Positions 52,984-61,416 of a stretch of 64,000 bases of DNA are shown here, piece by piece; within the stretch, counting starts at the first letter, position 1; every line of letters begins with the position of its first letter. The stretch comes from Bacillus mycoides (GTDB lineage: Bacteria > Bacillota > Bacilli > Bacillales > Bacillaceae_G), in assembly GCF_018742245.1 (NCBI RefSeq), contig NZ_CP036132.1, positions 2,413,001-2,477,000 on the forward strand, in the 5' to 3' direction. Under the pieces are notes generated by a model. The model had not been told where the DNA came from. It ran no database searches and saw only the letters and a list, made by a program, of their open reading frames with translations. A program made the position numbers and the translations under genes.

Positions 52984-53040
52984 GGCGCTGCTGTGATCTG
53001 GATGGCGTCTTGTTTGTTGTTAAGGGATGATAAGGTGTGA
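52963..53040 (+). pseudogene. MFS-transporter C-terminal tail
   Basis: In a frame different from the transposase the DNA reads LFIFTVLGAAVIWMASCLLL RDDKV to TGA at 53038. The pattern is the end of a major-facilitator drug-exporter (last helix plus short tail). No other part of the gene is present, so this is a junction of two deleted genes. Confidence 0.5.
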
Positions 53041-53130
53041 AATAGATTTGAAATTTAAAGATTAGATAATAATATTATTACTTAAAAATGCAGAAAATAG
53101 ACTAGTAAACAAGCTGTTTTTGTTTTTTAG

Positions 53131-53139
53131 CATAGAATA
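53131..53139 (+). promoter_or_regulatory. Candidate sporulation-type -10 element (CATAGAATA)
   Basis: CATAnnnTA matches the -10 of mother-cell sigma factors (SigE/SigK). No convincing matching -35 was found at the ideal distance, so the assignment is weak. It precedes the Arg/Asp/Cys-rich protein gene by about 38 bp. Confidence 0.35.
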
Positions 53140-53176
53140 TGATGAATCCTAGAGTTAAGAGGAGGTAATTATATTT

Positions 53177-53371
53177 ATGGGATGTAATGGTAATTTTAGA
53201 CGTTTCCGAGATTGTGATAGATTTTGGGATGATTTAATGTTTTGTAGACGTAGACATAGAGATTGTGATGACCGTCGTTGTAGACGTGACCATGACTGTG
53301 ATTGTGATGAATGTCGTCGTGGACGTAATCATGATTGTGACTGTGATCGCGATAATCGTCGAGAATGGTAA
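53177..53371 (+). CDS. Tiny Arg/Asp/Cys-rich protein, unknown function
   Basis: A 64-residue protein made of 18 Arg, 15 Asp and 10 Cys (43 of 64 residues), with few hydrophobics. HDCDCD occurs twice (residues 39-44 and 52-57) and RRCRRDHDC is in the middle. It has a very strong ribosome site (AGAGGAGGT, about 53157-53165) 11 bp before the ATG and a terminator 12 bp after its stop, so it is a genuine gene. No signal peptide or known domain is seen. Cys/Asp/His clusters suggest metal or disulphide chemistry. A spore-coat component or a metal-binding peptide are reasonable guesses, but I do not recognise the family. Confidence 0.75.
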   Translation: MGCNGNFRRFRDCDRFWDDLMFCRRRHRDCDDRRCRRDHDCDCDECRRGRNHDCDCDRDNRREW

Positions 53372-53382
53372 ATTCCTTTCAA

Positions 53383-53415
53383 TGAGTGCGTTTCTTCACA
53401 GCACTCGTTTTTTTA
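53383..53415 (+). terminator. Terminator after the Arg/Asp/Cys-rich gene
   Basis: TGAGTGC pairs with GCACTCG across about 11 bases, followed by seven or more T residues. Confidence 0.85.
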
Positions 53416-53596
53416 TTTATGGGTTTTCTGAACTCTTTATTGATGATATATAAAATACGAAGAATGTAGTTGTAATATATGGTTGTACAAAAATCTTCCC
53501 CATTAATTGTTGCATAACGGATAACCGATTTAATTAAAGGGCATTATCAAAAAGGGTAGTACTATTAAAAAGAAATGGATAAGGAGTGAGCAAGCG

Positions 53597-55315
53597 ATGG
53601 ACAACATGATTAATACGGGCAACTTTGGTTTACAAAGGGGACCTGCTCAAAAAACGGTTGGCCAGTATTTGTTCGATTGCCTAAAAATCGAGGGAATTAC
53701 CGAAATTTTCGGTGTCGCAGGGGACTATAATTTTACACTTCTTGATACTTTGGAGTGTTATAACGGCATCCGTTTTATAGAAGGACGAAATGAACTAAAC
53801 TCAGGCTATGCTGCAGATGGTTATGCAAGAATCAAAGGAATATCGGCTCTTATTACGACCTTCGGGGTCGGGGAGCTCAGCGCCTGCAATGCGATAGCGG
53901 GAGCTAACAGCGAGCATGTACCAATAATACACATTGTGGGCGCGCCTCCTGAGAAGGATCAAAAAGAGCATAAGCTGATGCATCACACCTTAATGGATGG
54001 AAATTTTGACGTCTTTCGCAAGGTATATGAGCAGATTACGGCATATACCGCGGTGCTTACGCCGGAAAATGCCAAGATTGAAATTCAGACTGCGATTCGC
54101 ATTGCTCAGGAAAAGAAAAAGCCGGTATACCTGGTTGTGGCTAATGATTTAGTGACCAAGCCGATTAAAGTCTGGACAGAGCCAGTACCACCACGTTCAG
54201 CATCCAATCCGAATACTCTTCAGGCTGCAGTGAATCATGTCCGTACGCTTTTGGAACGTGCCCACCGACCGGTTATCTTGGTGGATGTGAAAACGATGCG
54301 TTTCGGCCTTCAGACAGCAACTCGGCAGCTAGCCGATGCAATAAATGTGCCTGTTGTAACGATGATGTACGGGAAGGGGGGATTCGACGAGACCCATCCA
54401 AATTATATCGGAATGTATCTAGGCTCTTTCGGAGGTTCTGAAGTCCAAAGTACGGTGGAGAATGCAGATTGTATCATTGCAATCGGCATGGTATTGGCGG
54501 ACACTAACACGGCGAAATTTACCGCAAAACTGAACCCGCTAATAACTGTCAATATTCAACCAGACATGGTTAAAATCGCTGAGGCGGAATATCCGAATGT
54601 TCTTGCAGCCGACATGCTACTTGCCGTGCAGAAGGTGGGTTATAAGGGAAAAGGTTTGACAGAAAAAATTTCATTCCCTTACGATCAATTAACAACTAAT
54701 GTCGACGGATCTCTATTGGCGGAACGCTATTATCCACGTTTTCAGTGCATGCTGAAAGAGGACGATATTGTGATCGCCGAGACCGGGACATTTTATAATG
54801 GAATGGCGGAGGTGAGACTGCCGGGCAATGTAACGTATATCGGCCAAGGTGGATGGCAGTCTATCGGTTACGCAATCCCCTCGGCGTTCGGTGCTATTAT
54901 GGCCGCGCCGGAACGCCGAGTATTGGTGTTTACAGGTGACGGCGCCCTGCAGCTAACAGCACAGGAAATCAGTTCTATGCTCTATTACGGTTGCAAGCCC
55001 ATAATCTTTATATTGAACAACGATGGTTATACAATTGAGAAATATTTAAATGTCAAAACAGAGGATCAAAAGTACAACCAAATCCCTCGATGGTCTTACA
55101 CGAAGCTGGCCGAAGCTTTTGGAGGTAACGCGTTTACCGTTACGGTCCGGACCTATGGAGAGCTTGATCAGGCTATAATCCATGCTGAAAAGGAAAGCGC
55201 CGAAAGACTCTGTATAATTGAAATGATCGCAGGGAATCCGATGGACGCACCTGAATATATGAGACGGATGCGTAGTTATATGGAGAAGCAGGAAATGCAG
55301 CGCAGTCAGAAATAA
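53597..55315 (+). CDS. Thiamine-diphosphate alpha-keto acid decarboxylase (pyruvate/indolepyruvate type)
   Basis: A 572-residue decarboxylase. The N-terminal domain has EIFGVAGDYNFTLLD, the conserved Glu in EGRNELNSGYAADGYAR and the HH pair in LMHHTLMDGNF. The C-terminal TPP motif is FTGDGALQLTAQEISSMLYYGCKPIIFILNNDGYTIE, with the IE pair of indolepyruvate/pyruvate decarboxylases. It makes an aldehyde plus CO2 from a 2-keto acid; the exact substrate is not clear. The base composition is visibly GC-richer than neighbours, with codons such as GCG, CGG and GGC, suggesting acquisition. ATAAGGAGTGAG precedes the ATG. It is followed by a hairpin at 55317. Confidence 0.92.
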   Translation: MDNMINTGNFGLQRGPAQKTVGQYLFDCLKIEGITEIFGVAGDYNFTLLDTLECYNGIRFIEGRNELNSGYAADGYARIKGISALITTFGVGELSACNAIAGANSEHVPIIHIVGAPPEKDQKEHKLMHHTLMDGNFDVFRKVYEQITAYTAVLTPENAKIEIQTAIRIAQEKKKPVYLVVANDLVTKPIKVWTEPVPPRSASNPNTLQAAVNHVRTLLERAHRPVILVDVKTMRFGLQTATRQLADAINVPVVTMMYGKGGFDETHPNYIGMYLGSFGGSEVQSTVENADCIIAIGMVLADTNTAKFTAKLNPLITVNIQPDMVKIAEAEYPNVLAADMLLAVQKVGYKGKGLTEKISFPYDQLTTNVDGSLLAERYYPRFQCMLKEDDIVIAETGTFYNGMAEVRLPGNVTYIGQGGWQSIGYAIPSAFGAIMAAPERRVLVFTGDGALQLTAQEISSMLYYGCKPIIFILNNDGYTIEKYLNVKTEDQKYNQIPRWSYTKLAEAFGGNAFTVTVRTYGELDQAIIHAEKESAERLCIIEMIAGNPMDAPEYMRRMRSYMEKQEMQRSQK

Positions 55316-55316
55316 T

Positions 55317-55344
55317 ATCCAATTCCCTAGTCCCAAATTGGATA
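55317..55344 (+). terminator. Hairpin after the decarboxylase gene
   Basis: TATCCAATT pairs with AATTGGATA over an eleven-base loop; no long T run follows, so efficiency is uncertain. Confidence 0.6.
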
Positions 55345-55406
55345 CTAATTGAACCGTTCTAATCATATTCTTTTAATAAAATGCAATTAAAGGGGTGTAA
55401 AGTAAG

Positions 55407-56837
55407 TTGACAAAAGTTAAGGTTAGTTTACGACCCATTGCAAGTAAGTTCAATTTACCTACTGTTTTGAAAACAACTATACTACCAGGTGACTCAATTG
55501 AAAGGTTCTTTATTGCAACTCAGGTAGGAGAAATCTTTTACATAGGAGACGGAGTTATAAGGACTTTTTTAGATATTCGCCCGCGAATCATAAAATTAGG
55601 CACATCTGAAGAAGGGGTTTCTAGTAGTGGTTATGATGAGCGAGGATTGCTAGGACTAGCGTTTCATCCACAATTTTATCAAAACGGTTTATTTTACCTT
55701 CATTATTCAGTAGCTGGCACTCAAGGTCCGGGTGCCCTTTCTGAATCTTTTAAACCTAATCCATGTGATCCGAAAACTTTAAACTTAAAGTGGGTAAATA
55801 GAGATACTCAATATGATCATATTGATACAGTTGAGGAATGGATTTTACAATCACATGGTCAACCTCAAAAACGACGGACATTACTTAACATAAGAAGGCC
55901 CTTTTTTAATCATAACGGAGTCAATAGTTTAAACTTTTCACCTGAGACTGGAAAACTTGTTTTTACAAATGGAGATGGTGGATCGGGTTATGATCCATTT
56001 AATTTAAGCCAGAATGATTTAGAAATAGCGGGTAAAATAATTGAAATTGATGTAAGTAAAAATACATTAATGAATAACCCTTCAGTAGTTACGTGCTTTA
56101 ATGAACTTCCTTTATCTATACAAGAAACACTTACAGTAATTGCGAAAGGGATTCGGAATATAACAGGTATTTCATTTCAAAGGTTTTATAATCAGTATAT
56201 CAAATATGCTGGAAATGTCGGGCAGGATATTGTAGAGTCTATTTTTTCGTTTGTTCATTATAAACCCATACCGGTTACCGAACTTGTTCAAACGCATTTA
56301 ATGAGATCCACTCCCATTCAAGATGGATTTATTAATTTTGGTTGGCGAGGATGGGAAGGAGAATTACCTACTTCTTTTATAAGGCACTGTTCTGAGAATC
56401 CTACTTTGGATGAGAGAACAATGGCTTATTATAATGAAACAATTCAAACGTCAGTGAGACGTATTCAGCCTCTAATTAGTTATTTTCATAAAGATTCCAG
56501 ACCGGATAAGTTTGGAGGAACTTCACTTACAGGAGTTCAGCCTTATATGGGAACTGCAATACCAAATTTAACTGGTAGCGTCGTATTTACCGATCTTGCC
56601 AAAAAAGAAGAATCTCGGTCTCCAGTTAAAGGTGTTTTAGCATATACTAGGGCAAGTATAGACGATAAACGTAATGATTTTCATGTTATTGAAACCAATT
56701 ATGATTTTGGTGCTCAAGCAGCTTATTATGTTAGTTTAGGAACAAACTTAGATCAAACTAGATTATATTTAGGAGTTTACGGTTCTATGAAAGTAACTGA
56801 TTTTAACAAAGGTACTATTTATGAAATTGTTCCATGA
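55407..56837 (+). CDS. Glucose/sorbosone-dehydrogenase-like beta-propeller protein
   Basis: A 476-residue protein with the PQQ-dependent sugar-dehydrogenase-like propeller pattern. ERGLLGLAFHPQFYQNGLFYLHYS, NHNGVNSLNFSPETGKLVFTNGDGG and QNDLEIAGKIIEIDVSK are typical blades. The C-terminus has NLTGSVVFTDLAKKEES and GTIYEIVP. No signal peptide is seen although many relatives are exported. PQQ biosynthesis genes are not in this window, so dehydrogenase activity is unproven. TTG at 55407 follows AGGGGTG (55390-55396). It lies 90 bp after the decarboxylase gene but has ordinary AT-rich composition. Confidence 0.8.
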   Translation: MTKVKVSLRPIASKFNLPTVLKTTILPGDSIERFFIATQVGEIFYIGDGVIRTFLDIRPRIIKLGTSEEGVSSSGYDERGLLGLAFHPQFYQNGLFYLHYSVAGTQGPGALSESFKPNPCDPKTLNLKWVNRDTQYDHIDTVEEWILQSHGQPQKRRTLLNIRRPFFNHNGVNSLNFSPETGKLVFTNGDGGSGYDPFNLSQNDLEIAGKIIEIDVSKNTLMNNPSVVTCFNELPLSIQETLTVIAKGIRNITGISFQRFYNQYIKYAGNVGQDIVESIFSFVHYKPIPVTELVQTHLMRSTPIQDGFINFGWRGWEGELPTSFIRHCSENPTLDERTMAYYNETIQTSVRRIQPLISYFHKDSRPDKFGGTSLTGVQPYMGTAIPNLTGSVVFTDLAKKEESRSPVKGVLAYTRASIDDKRNDFHVIETNYDFGAQAAYYVSLGTNLDQTRLYLGVYGSMKVTDFNKGTIYEIVP

Positions 56838-57016
56838 TACGATATAAACTCTAAGTCTAAAAATATAAGAAATTCATTATTCTTCAAAATGCACGACCTG
56901 TTGTCCCTCTAAAAAACTTCTATGTATAAACGATTAGTAGAAAGTTAACTCGTAAACTATAAGTGTATGAATAATGATAGTAAGTGATGAATTAGGTATC
57001 TTTAGGAGGTATTTTG

Positions 57017-57589
57017 ATGAATCGCTTTAGATGCTATTGGTATCAATGGATGATAGAGCAGGATGCGAATTTTGTTCATAAAAGAAAGGTGACTCCTGCA
57101 AGTGGGTTAGTCATTACAGCGTTACTCGGTTCATTTGCTGCTATTTTTCAATCTGCGGGGAACTTAATCCCTGGAATTGGGTTATTTATTAGTCCTTTCG
57201 CGACGCTACCGATTTTTCTGGCTATTTGTTATTCTATTCGTGAGGGAGTACTTTCTTATATTCTTACTATTTTCCTATTATTCATTATTGAGCCAAGTGA
57301 ACTAATTGTCTTTCCCTTTACTACAGGATTATTAGGTATAGCGTTAGGAGTATCCTTTTTACAATTCAAGAGGAGGATTTGGGTAATTTCCTTTTCAGCG
57401 ATATGTCTACTTATAGGAATTATGATCATTCTCGACATCTTCCGTTTTCCTGTACTTGGTCCTACTATTCATACAACCATGGATATAAAAGTTATTACAT
57501 TAATATTTATACTGAGTTTTCTATACTGCTGGATCTATGCAGAGCTATGTAGAATAATAATGAATAGAGTATATAAAGTATGGTCTTAA
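57017..57589 (+). CDS. Polytopic membrane protein, unknown function
   Basis: A 190-residue protein with about six hydrophobic helices (first at about 33-53, last at about 150-175) and a cytoplasmic N-terminal stretch MNRFRCYWYQWMIEQDANFVHKRKV. The GNLIPGIGLFISPFATLPIFLAICYSIREG segment is reminiscent of transporter S-components but not diagnostic. AGGAGGT at 57004-57010 places the start at ATG 57017. No operon partner is obvious; the GNAT gene starts 68 bp after. Confidence 0.75.
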   Translation: MNRFRCYWYQWMIEQDANFVHKRKVTPASGLVITALLGSFAAIFQSAGNLIPGIGLFISPFATLPIFLAICYSIREGVLSYILTIFLLFIIEPSELIVFPFTTGLLGIALGVSFLQFKRRIWVISFSAICLLIGIMIILDIFRFPVLGPTIHTTMDIKVITLIFILSFLYCWIYAELCRIIMNRVYKVWS

Positions 57590-57657
57590 CAATTGTATAA
57601 AATCTTTTTGAACGAGTACCCTTTCTCATATATTTTCAAAGATTGGAGATTTAAGTC

Positions 57658-58221
57658 ATGTATAACGTTGAAATTAGAAGGCCGAATTCGGATGATATTG
57701 ATGAACTAAATTTGTTTTTTCGTATAGTTATTACGAATACTTATAAAAACGAAGGGTTATCACAACTATTAGATGACATAGAAAATGAAATTAATTCGAA
57801 AAAGCAATATTTGAAAAATGATTTTGATAGTAATGGAGAAAATCGTTACTTTTTATTAGCAATAGATACAAATAACGATAAAATCATTGGAACGATTGAA
57901 ATCGGTCCAGCAAGTACATTAATTAATAGTTGTACAGGCGGTGTACTTAAGGACTTATATGAAATCGGGACAGTGTTTGTACTTACGGAGTATCAAAGAA
58001 AAGGTATAGGAAGTTTGCTGTTAAATGCAATGTTTCTTACTTTACTAGGTAAAGGAATAACAGAATTTTGTTTGGATAGTGGATATAAAAACGCACAAAA
58101 AATATGGAAGAAGAAATTCGGAGAGCCTATTTATGTACTGAAGGATTATTGGGGCGAATCAAGTGATCATATGATTTGGAAAAAAAGTTTACATGATATA
58201 CCTATAATATTTGAATTATAA
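57658..58221 (+). CDS. GNAT-family acetyltransferase
   Basis: A 187-residue acetyltransferase. Acetyl-CoA loop: TVFVLTEYQRKGIGSLLLNAMFLTLLGKG (Q/R-x-x-G-I-G, about residues 103-131). The C-terminal FCLDSGYKNAQKIWKKKFGEP completes the fold. GGAGATTTAAGTC precedes the ATG. The substrate is unknown. Confidence 0.88.
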   Translation: MYNVEIRRPNSDDIDELNLFFRIVITNTYKNEGLSQLLDDIENEINSKKQYLKNDFDSNGENRYFLLAIDTNNDKIIGTIEIGPASTLINSCTGGVLKDLYEIGTVFVLTEYQRKGIGSLLLNAMFLTLLGKGITEFCLDSGYKNAQKIWKKKFGEPIYVLKDYWGESSDHMIWKKSLHDIPIIFEL

Positions 58222-58298
58222 AATGAAATATGTCTCTGAACATAGCTTTTCTTACATACTTATGCTATTATTTATCTTTATAATAAAAGAGGACGTGA

Positions 58299-58679
58299 AT
58301 GAACTTGATTAAAATTAATATTCCTGAAGCTGATGTTTCAATTACTGAACGTAACCAAGTTATTAAAGGAGATGAGCCATTAATTACTCCAATTAACGGT
58401 TTTATCGATTTCCACTTGTTCCCTAGAGATAAAGGCGGCATTTTTATGTTTTACAATATTAATGACGAACTTCTTTTCGTAGGTAAAGCTCGTAAAATTA
58501 GACAACGTATTAAAAAGCATTTTGAAGATAATGTTTCGCCAATCAAAAATAATCGTGATGAAGTATACCGTATCGATGCATGTATCGTAGAAGATCCAAC
58601 AGAAAGAGAAATTTACGAAACTTACATCATTAATAAATACAAAGCGAAATATAACGTTGATAAAGTGTTTTATAAATAA
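58299..58679 (+). CDS. GIY-YIG domain endonuclease-like protein
   Basis: A 126-residue protein. The core reads DKGGIFMFYNINDELLFVGKARKIRQRIKKHFED (about residues 45-78), where GIF and FVG correspond to the GIY and YIG motifs; Arg (R in KIRQRIKKH) and Glu (REIYETYI) catalytic positions follow. Similar small proteins in the cereus group are annotated as nucleotide excision repair endonucleases. The altered motifs leave the activity open. GAGGACGTGA precedes the ATG. Confidence 0.85.
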   Translation: MNLIKINIPEADVSITERNQVIKGDEPLITPINGFIDFHLFPRDKGGIFMFYNINDELLFVGKARKIRQRIKKHFEDNVSPIKNNRDEVYRIDACIVEDPTEREIYETYIINKYKAKYNVDKVFYK

Positions 58680-58697
58680 ACAATATTAGCGAAATGA

Positions 58698-58734
58698 AAC
58701 AATCCTAGTACATACACTAGGATTGTTTTTATTT
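58698..58734. terminator. Terminator after the GIY-YIG gene
   Basis: AACAATCCTAGT pairs with ACTAGGATTGTT, followed by a T tract; a convergent small gene lies beyond. Confidence 0.9.
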
Positions 58735-58805
58735 ATATAGATTTGTAATTTTTGTCCGTAATGATTTTCCTCGCATTTGTTCCTCCTTATAAGGGAATAT
58801 ATTAT

Positions 58806-59012
58806 TTAATCGGCAGAATTTTTTCGTATTTTAAAGTAATGAGCGGCAATTAAACAAAGTACCCCTATAAATAACATAATAATTCCAAGAGTTTTATGCT
58901 TTCCTTCGAAGAAAGGTATGTCTGTAATTACATTTGTCATACATAAGCCTAAGAACACAAGAATTGGTCCAAGCCAAAGTAATATGTTGCCTAATTTTGT
59001 GTGTTTCTCCAT
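58806..59012 (-). CDS. Small two-helix membrane protein
   Basis: A 68-residue protein with hydrophobic helices at residues about 9-27 (ILLWLGPILVFLGLCMTNV) and 42-60 (LGIIMLFIGVLCLIAAHYF) and a basic tail KIRKNSAD. AAAGGAGGGTT precedes the ATG. No family recognised. Confidence 0.7.
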   Translation of the reverse strand: MEKHTKLGNILLWLGPILVFLGLCMTNVITDIPFFEGKHKTLGIIMLFIGVLCLIAAHYFKIRKNSAD

Positions 59013-59170
59013 ATAAACCCTCCTTTATTTTTACATATATATCCATCAATATTGCGATCCATAACTTCTAAATAAAAGTTAAAGTAAATCCCCAAGAGAA
59101 ATATATTTTCTTTCATAACAAAAATTAAAGCATCATATATTGGTACAAGCAAATGAGAAAGGAGATCATC

Positions 59171-59950
59171 ATGAATTGGCTAGAAGCTTTTATTTTAGGA
59201 ATTATTCAAGGATTGACAGAGTTTTTACCTATAAGTAGTACAGGTCACCTATATTTAGGGCGGCATATTTTTCAGTTAGATGAGGCAGGTTTGTTTTTAG
59301 ATACGATGCTGCATATCGGAACTTTGCTTGCAGTGTTTATTTATTATAGAAAAGAATTTATTTATTTAATAAAAAATCCATTTTCAAAGCTTATGCTATT
59401 ACTTATCGTTGGGACGGTACCTGCTGTCGTAATTGGCTTACTATTTAAAGACTTTTTTGAAGAAATTTCAAAAACAGGTATAACAATAGGTTGGGAGTTT
59501 TTAGTGACGGGCTTATTTCTTTATATGGCCGATAAACAAAAGAATGGTCGTAAAAAAATGAATGATATTACATATAAAGATGCATTCATAATTGGTTCAT
59601 TTCAAGCAGTAGCTATATTTCCAGCAATTTCTCGTTCGGGAATGACAATTGTCGCTGCATTATGGAGAAAGTTAGACCGCGAAACAGCGGCGTACTTTTC
59701 ATTTTTATTATCAACACCGGCTATTGTCGGAGCTATCATCTTGCAATTTGCAGATGTTTTTCAAGGGAAAGCAGAATCTATTTCTAGTACATCATTAATT
59801 GTCGGAACATTATCAGCAGCGTTCTTTGGTTACATAGCAGTTTCATGGATGATTCAATATTTAAAACGTCATTCTTTAAAAGTATTCGCGTATTACGTAT
59901 GGGGATTAGGAATTTTAATTTTAACGTTGCAATTCACACAGGTGTTTTAA
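59171..59950 (+). CDS. uppP: Undecaprenyl-diphosphatase UppP (BacA family)
   Basis: A 259-residue membrane phosphatase that recycles undecaprenyl pyrophosphate to the lipid carrier for cell-wall synthesis and confers tolerance to bacitracin when abundant. Signatures are QGLTEFLPISSTGHLYLGRH near the N-terminus and FPAISRSGMTIVAALWRKLDR in the C-terminal half. AAAGGAGATC precedes ATG 59171. Bacillus often has several paralogues. A terminator at 59979 ends the transcript. No bcrABC-like genes are nearby. Confidence 0.94.
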   Translation: MNWLEAFILGIIQGLTEFLPISSTGHLYLGRHIFQLDEAGLFLDTMLHIGTLLAVFIYYRKEFIYLIKNPFSKLMLLLIVGTVPAVVIGLLFKDFFEEISKTGITIGWEFLVTGLFLYMADKQKNGRKKMNDITYKDAFIIGSFQAVAIFPAISRSGMTIVAALWRKLDRETAAYFSFLLSTPAIVGAIILQFADVFQGKAESISSTSLIVGTLSAAFFGYIAVSWMIQYLKRHSLKVFAYYVWGLGILILTLQFTQVF

Positions 59951-59978
59951 ATATAATTATCAAGGAATTATTAGTTAA

Positions 59979-60014
59979 GATCCTGTTCCATTCATACACG
60001 ACAGGATCTCTTTT
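59979..60014 (+). terminator. Terminator after uppP
   Basis: GATCCTGT pairs with ACAGGATC around about 14 bases, followed by TCTTTTC. Confidence 0.8.
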
Positions 60015-60030
60015 CATTAAGGGGGAAAAA

Positions 60031-61353
60031 ATGTTTACTAAAGCTATTGTTATTGGTGGAAGTATAGCAGGGAAACTCACAGCAAAGGCTTTATCTAATG
60101 ATTTTGAAGAAGTATTCATTTTAGAAGCCGGAGAAAAATGGGATGGAAAATGTCCGCGAAAAAGAGTTCCGCAAAGTAATCATCCGCATGTGTTATTAAA
60201 AGGCGGCGAAGAAGCACTTGAGGAGTTGTTTCCTAACATTACTAATGAATTAATTGAAGCAGGTAGCATCGTAAATAACTTTACTCGCGATTTAAAATGG
60301 CATCAATTCGGCCTATGGAAGCAGCCTTTCAAAGGCGAAATAAATATGATTCAACAAAGTCGTCTTCTGTTAGAATCACATATTCAAAAACGAATTGAAC
60401 AAGTTTCAAATGTTACTACGAAGTATGAAATGTTGGTAGAAGGATTACTAGTAGATAACAAGCTTAATAAAGTCTATGGAATAAGAGCTAAATGTTTGAA
60501 AACAGGAATGAAAGAAGAATTTCATGCAGATCTTGTTGTTGATGCAAGTGGATTTGGTTCGAAAAGTATAGATTGGTTACAAGAATACAATTTCAAAGTA
60601 CAAAAAGAGAAAGTAAGAATTGATTTGTTTTACGCAACTAGAATGTTTAGACTCAAAGAAAAAGAAAAATTAGACTGTTGTAATATGCTTATGTCTCCAA
60701 GTTTTCCTGAGAATCCTTATGGTGTTCTAATTCAAACGATTGAAGATGATCGTTATTTTGTTACTTTTAGTGGATATGCAAATGAAAAAGCACCGCAAAC
60801 TGATGATGAATTTTATGATTTTGCTGAAAATCTATCAATCCCTAATGTTACAGAGTTTCTAAACAAATCTGAGGCGATTACCGATATAAAAACGTACAAA
60901 ATTCCATATCAAGTACGCAGGCGATTTGATCTAGTTAATAATTTACCTGAAAGATTGTTAGTAGTTGGAGATGCGCATTGTCGTTTTGATCCAGTTTTCG
61001 GACAAGGTGTTTCAGTTGCAGCTATGGAAGCTCGCCAATTGCAGTTATTTCTTAAAGGAATAAATAATTTGGATAAAACGTTCACTCAAACGTTTTATAA
61101 GCATGTTTCTAAGATTATCAAAACACCTTGGGAAATGACGACAACGGAGATAGCACGTCATCCTAAGTTACAGAAAGAATTAACTATGAAACAAAAATTT
61201 CAGCAATGGTATACGAAACAAATATATCAACTTTCTGCAAGTGATTCTGATATTTATATTCGGTTAGTTAGAGTTATGAACTTAATTCGTAGTCCATTTC
61301 ATCTTTTTCATCCTAGAGTATTACTTACTGTATTACTTAGACGAAAGAAATAG
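60031..61353 (+). CDS. FAD-dependent monooxygenase/reductase-like flavoprotein
   Basis: A 440-residue flavoprotein of the PHBH/geranylgeranyl-reductase fold. The dinucleotide loop is AIVIGGSIAGKLTAKAL (about residues 4-20), with the second FAD motif RLLVVGDAHCRFDPVFGQGVSVAAMEARQL (about residues 305-335). Middle strands include DLVVDASGFGSKS. The N-terminal Rossmann loop has GGSIAG in place of the common GxGxxG. ATG 60031 follows AAGGGGGAAA; an upstream reading that overlaps uppP is rejected. The substrate is unknown, perhaps an aromatic or isoprenoid compound. Confidence 0.85.
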   Translation: MFTKAIVIGGSIAGKLTAKALSNDFEEVFILEAGEKWDGKCPRKRVPQSNHPHVLLKGGEEALEELFPNITNELIEAGSIVNNFTRDLKWHQFGLWKQPFKGEINMIQQSRLLLESHIQKRIEQVSNVTTKYEMLVEGLLVDNKLNKVYGIRAKCLKTGMKEEFHADLVVDASGFGSKSIDWLQEYNFKVQKEKVRIDLFYATRMFRLKEKEKLDCCNMLMSPSFPENPYGVLIQTIEDDRYFVTFSGYANEKAPQTDDEFYDFAENLSIPNVTEFLNKSEAITDIKTYKIPYQVRRRFDLVNNLPERLLVVGDAHCRFDPVFGQGVSVAAMEARQLQLFLKGINNLDKTFTQTFYKHVSKIIKTPWEMTTTEIARHPKLQKELTMKQKFQQWYTKQIYQLSASDSDIYIRLVRVMNLIRSPFHLFHPRVLLTVLLRRKK

Positions 61354-61416
61354 CAGGAAAATTATCGTTTGAAAAAGAATATATTACAGTTAGTAAATCG
61401 AGAAAGGGTAAACGGG

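Noticed and set aside
59845..60030. N-terminal extension of the flavoprotein frame into uppP
   Set aside because: It overlaps the uppP coding sequence by over 100 bp and the terminator; ATG 60031 has a strong ribosome site.
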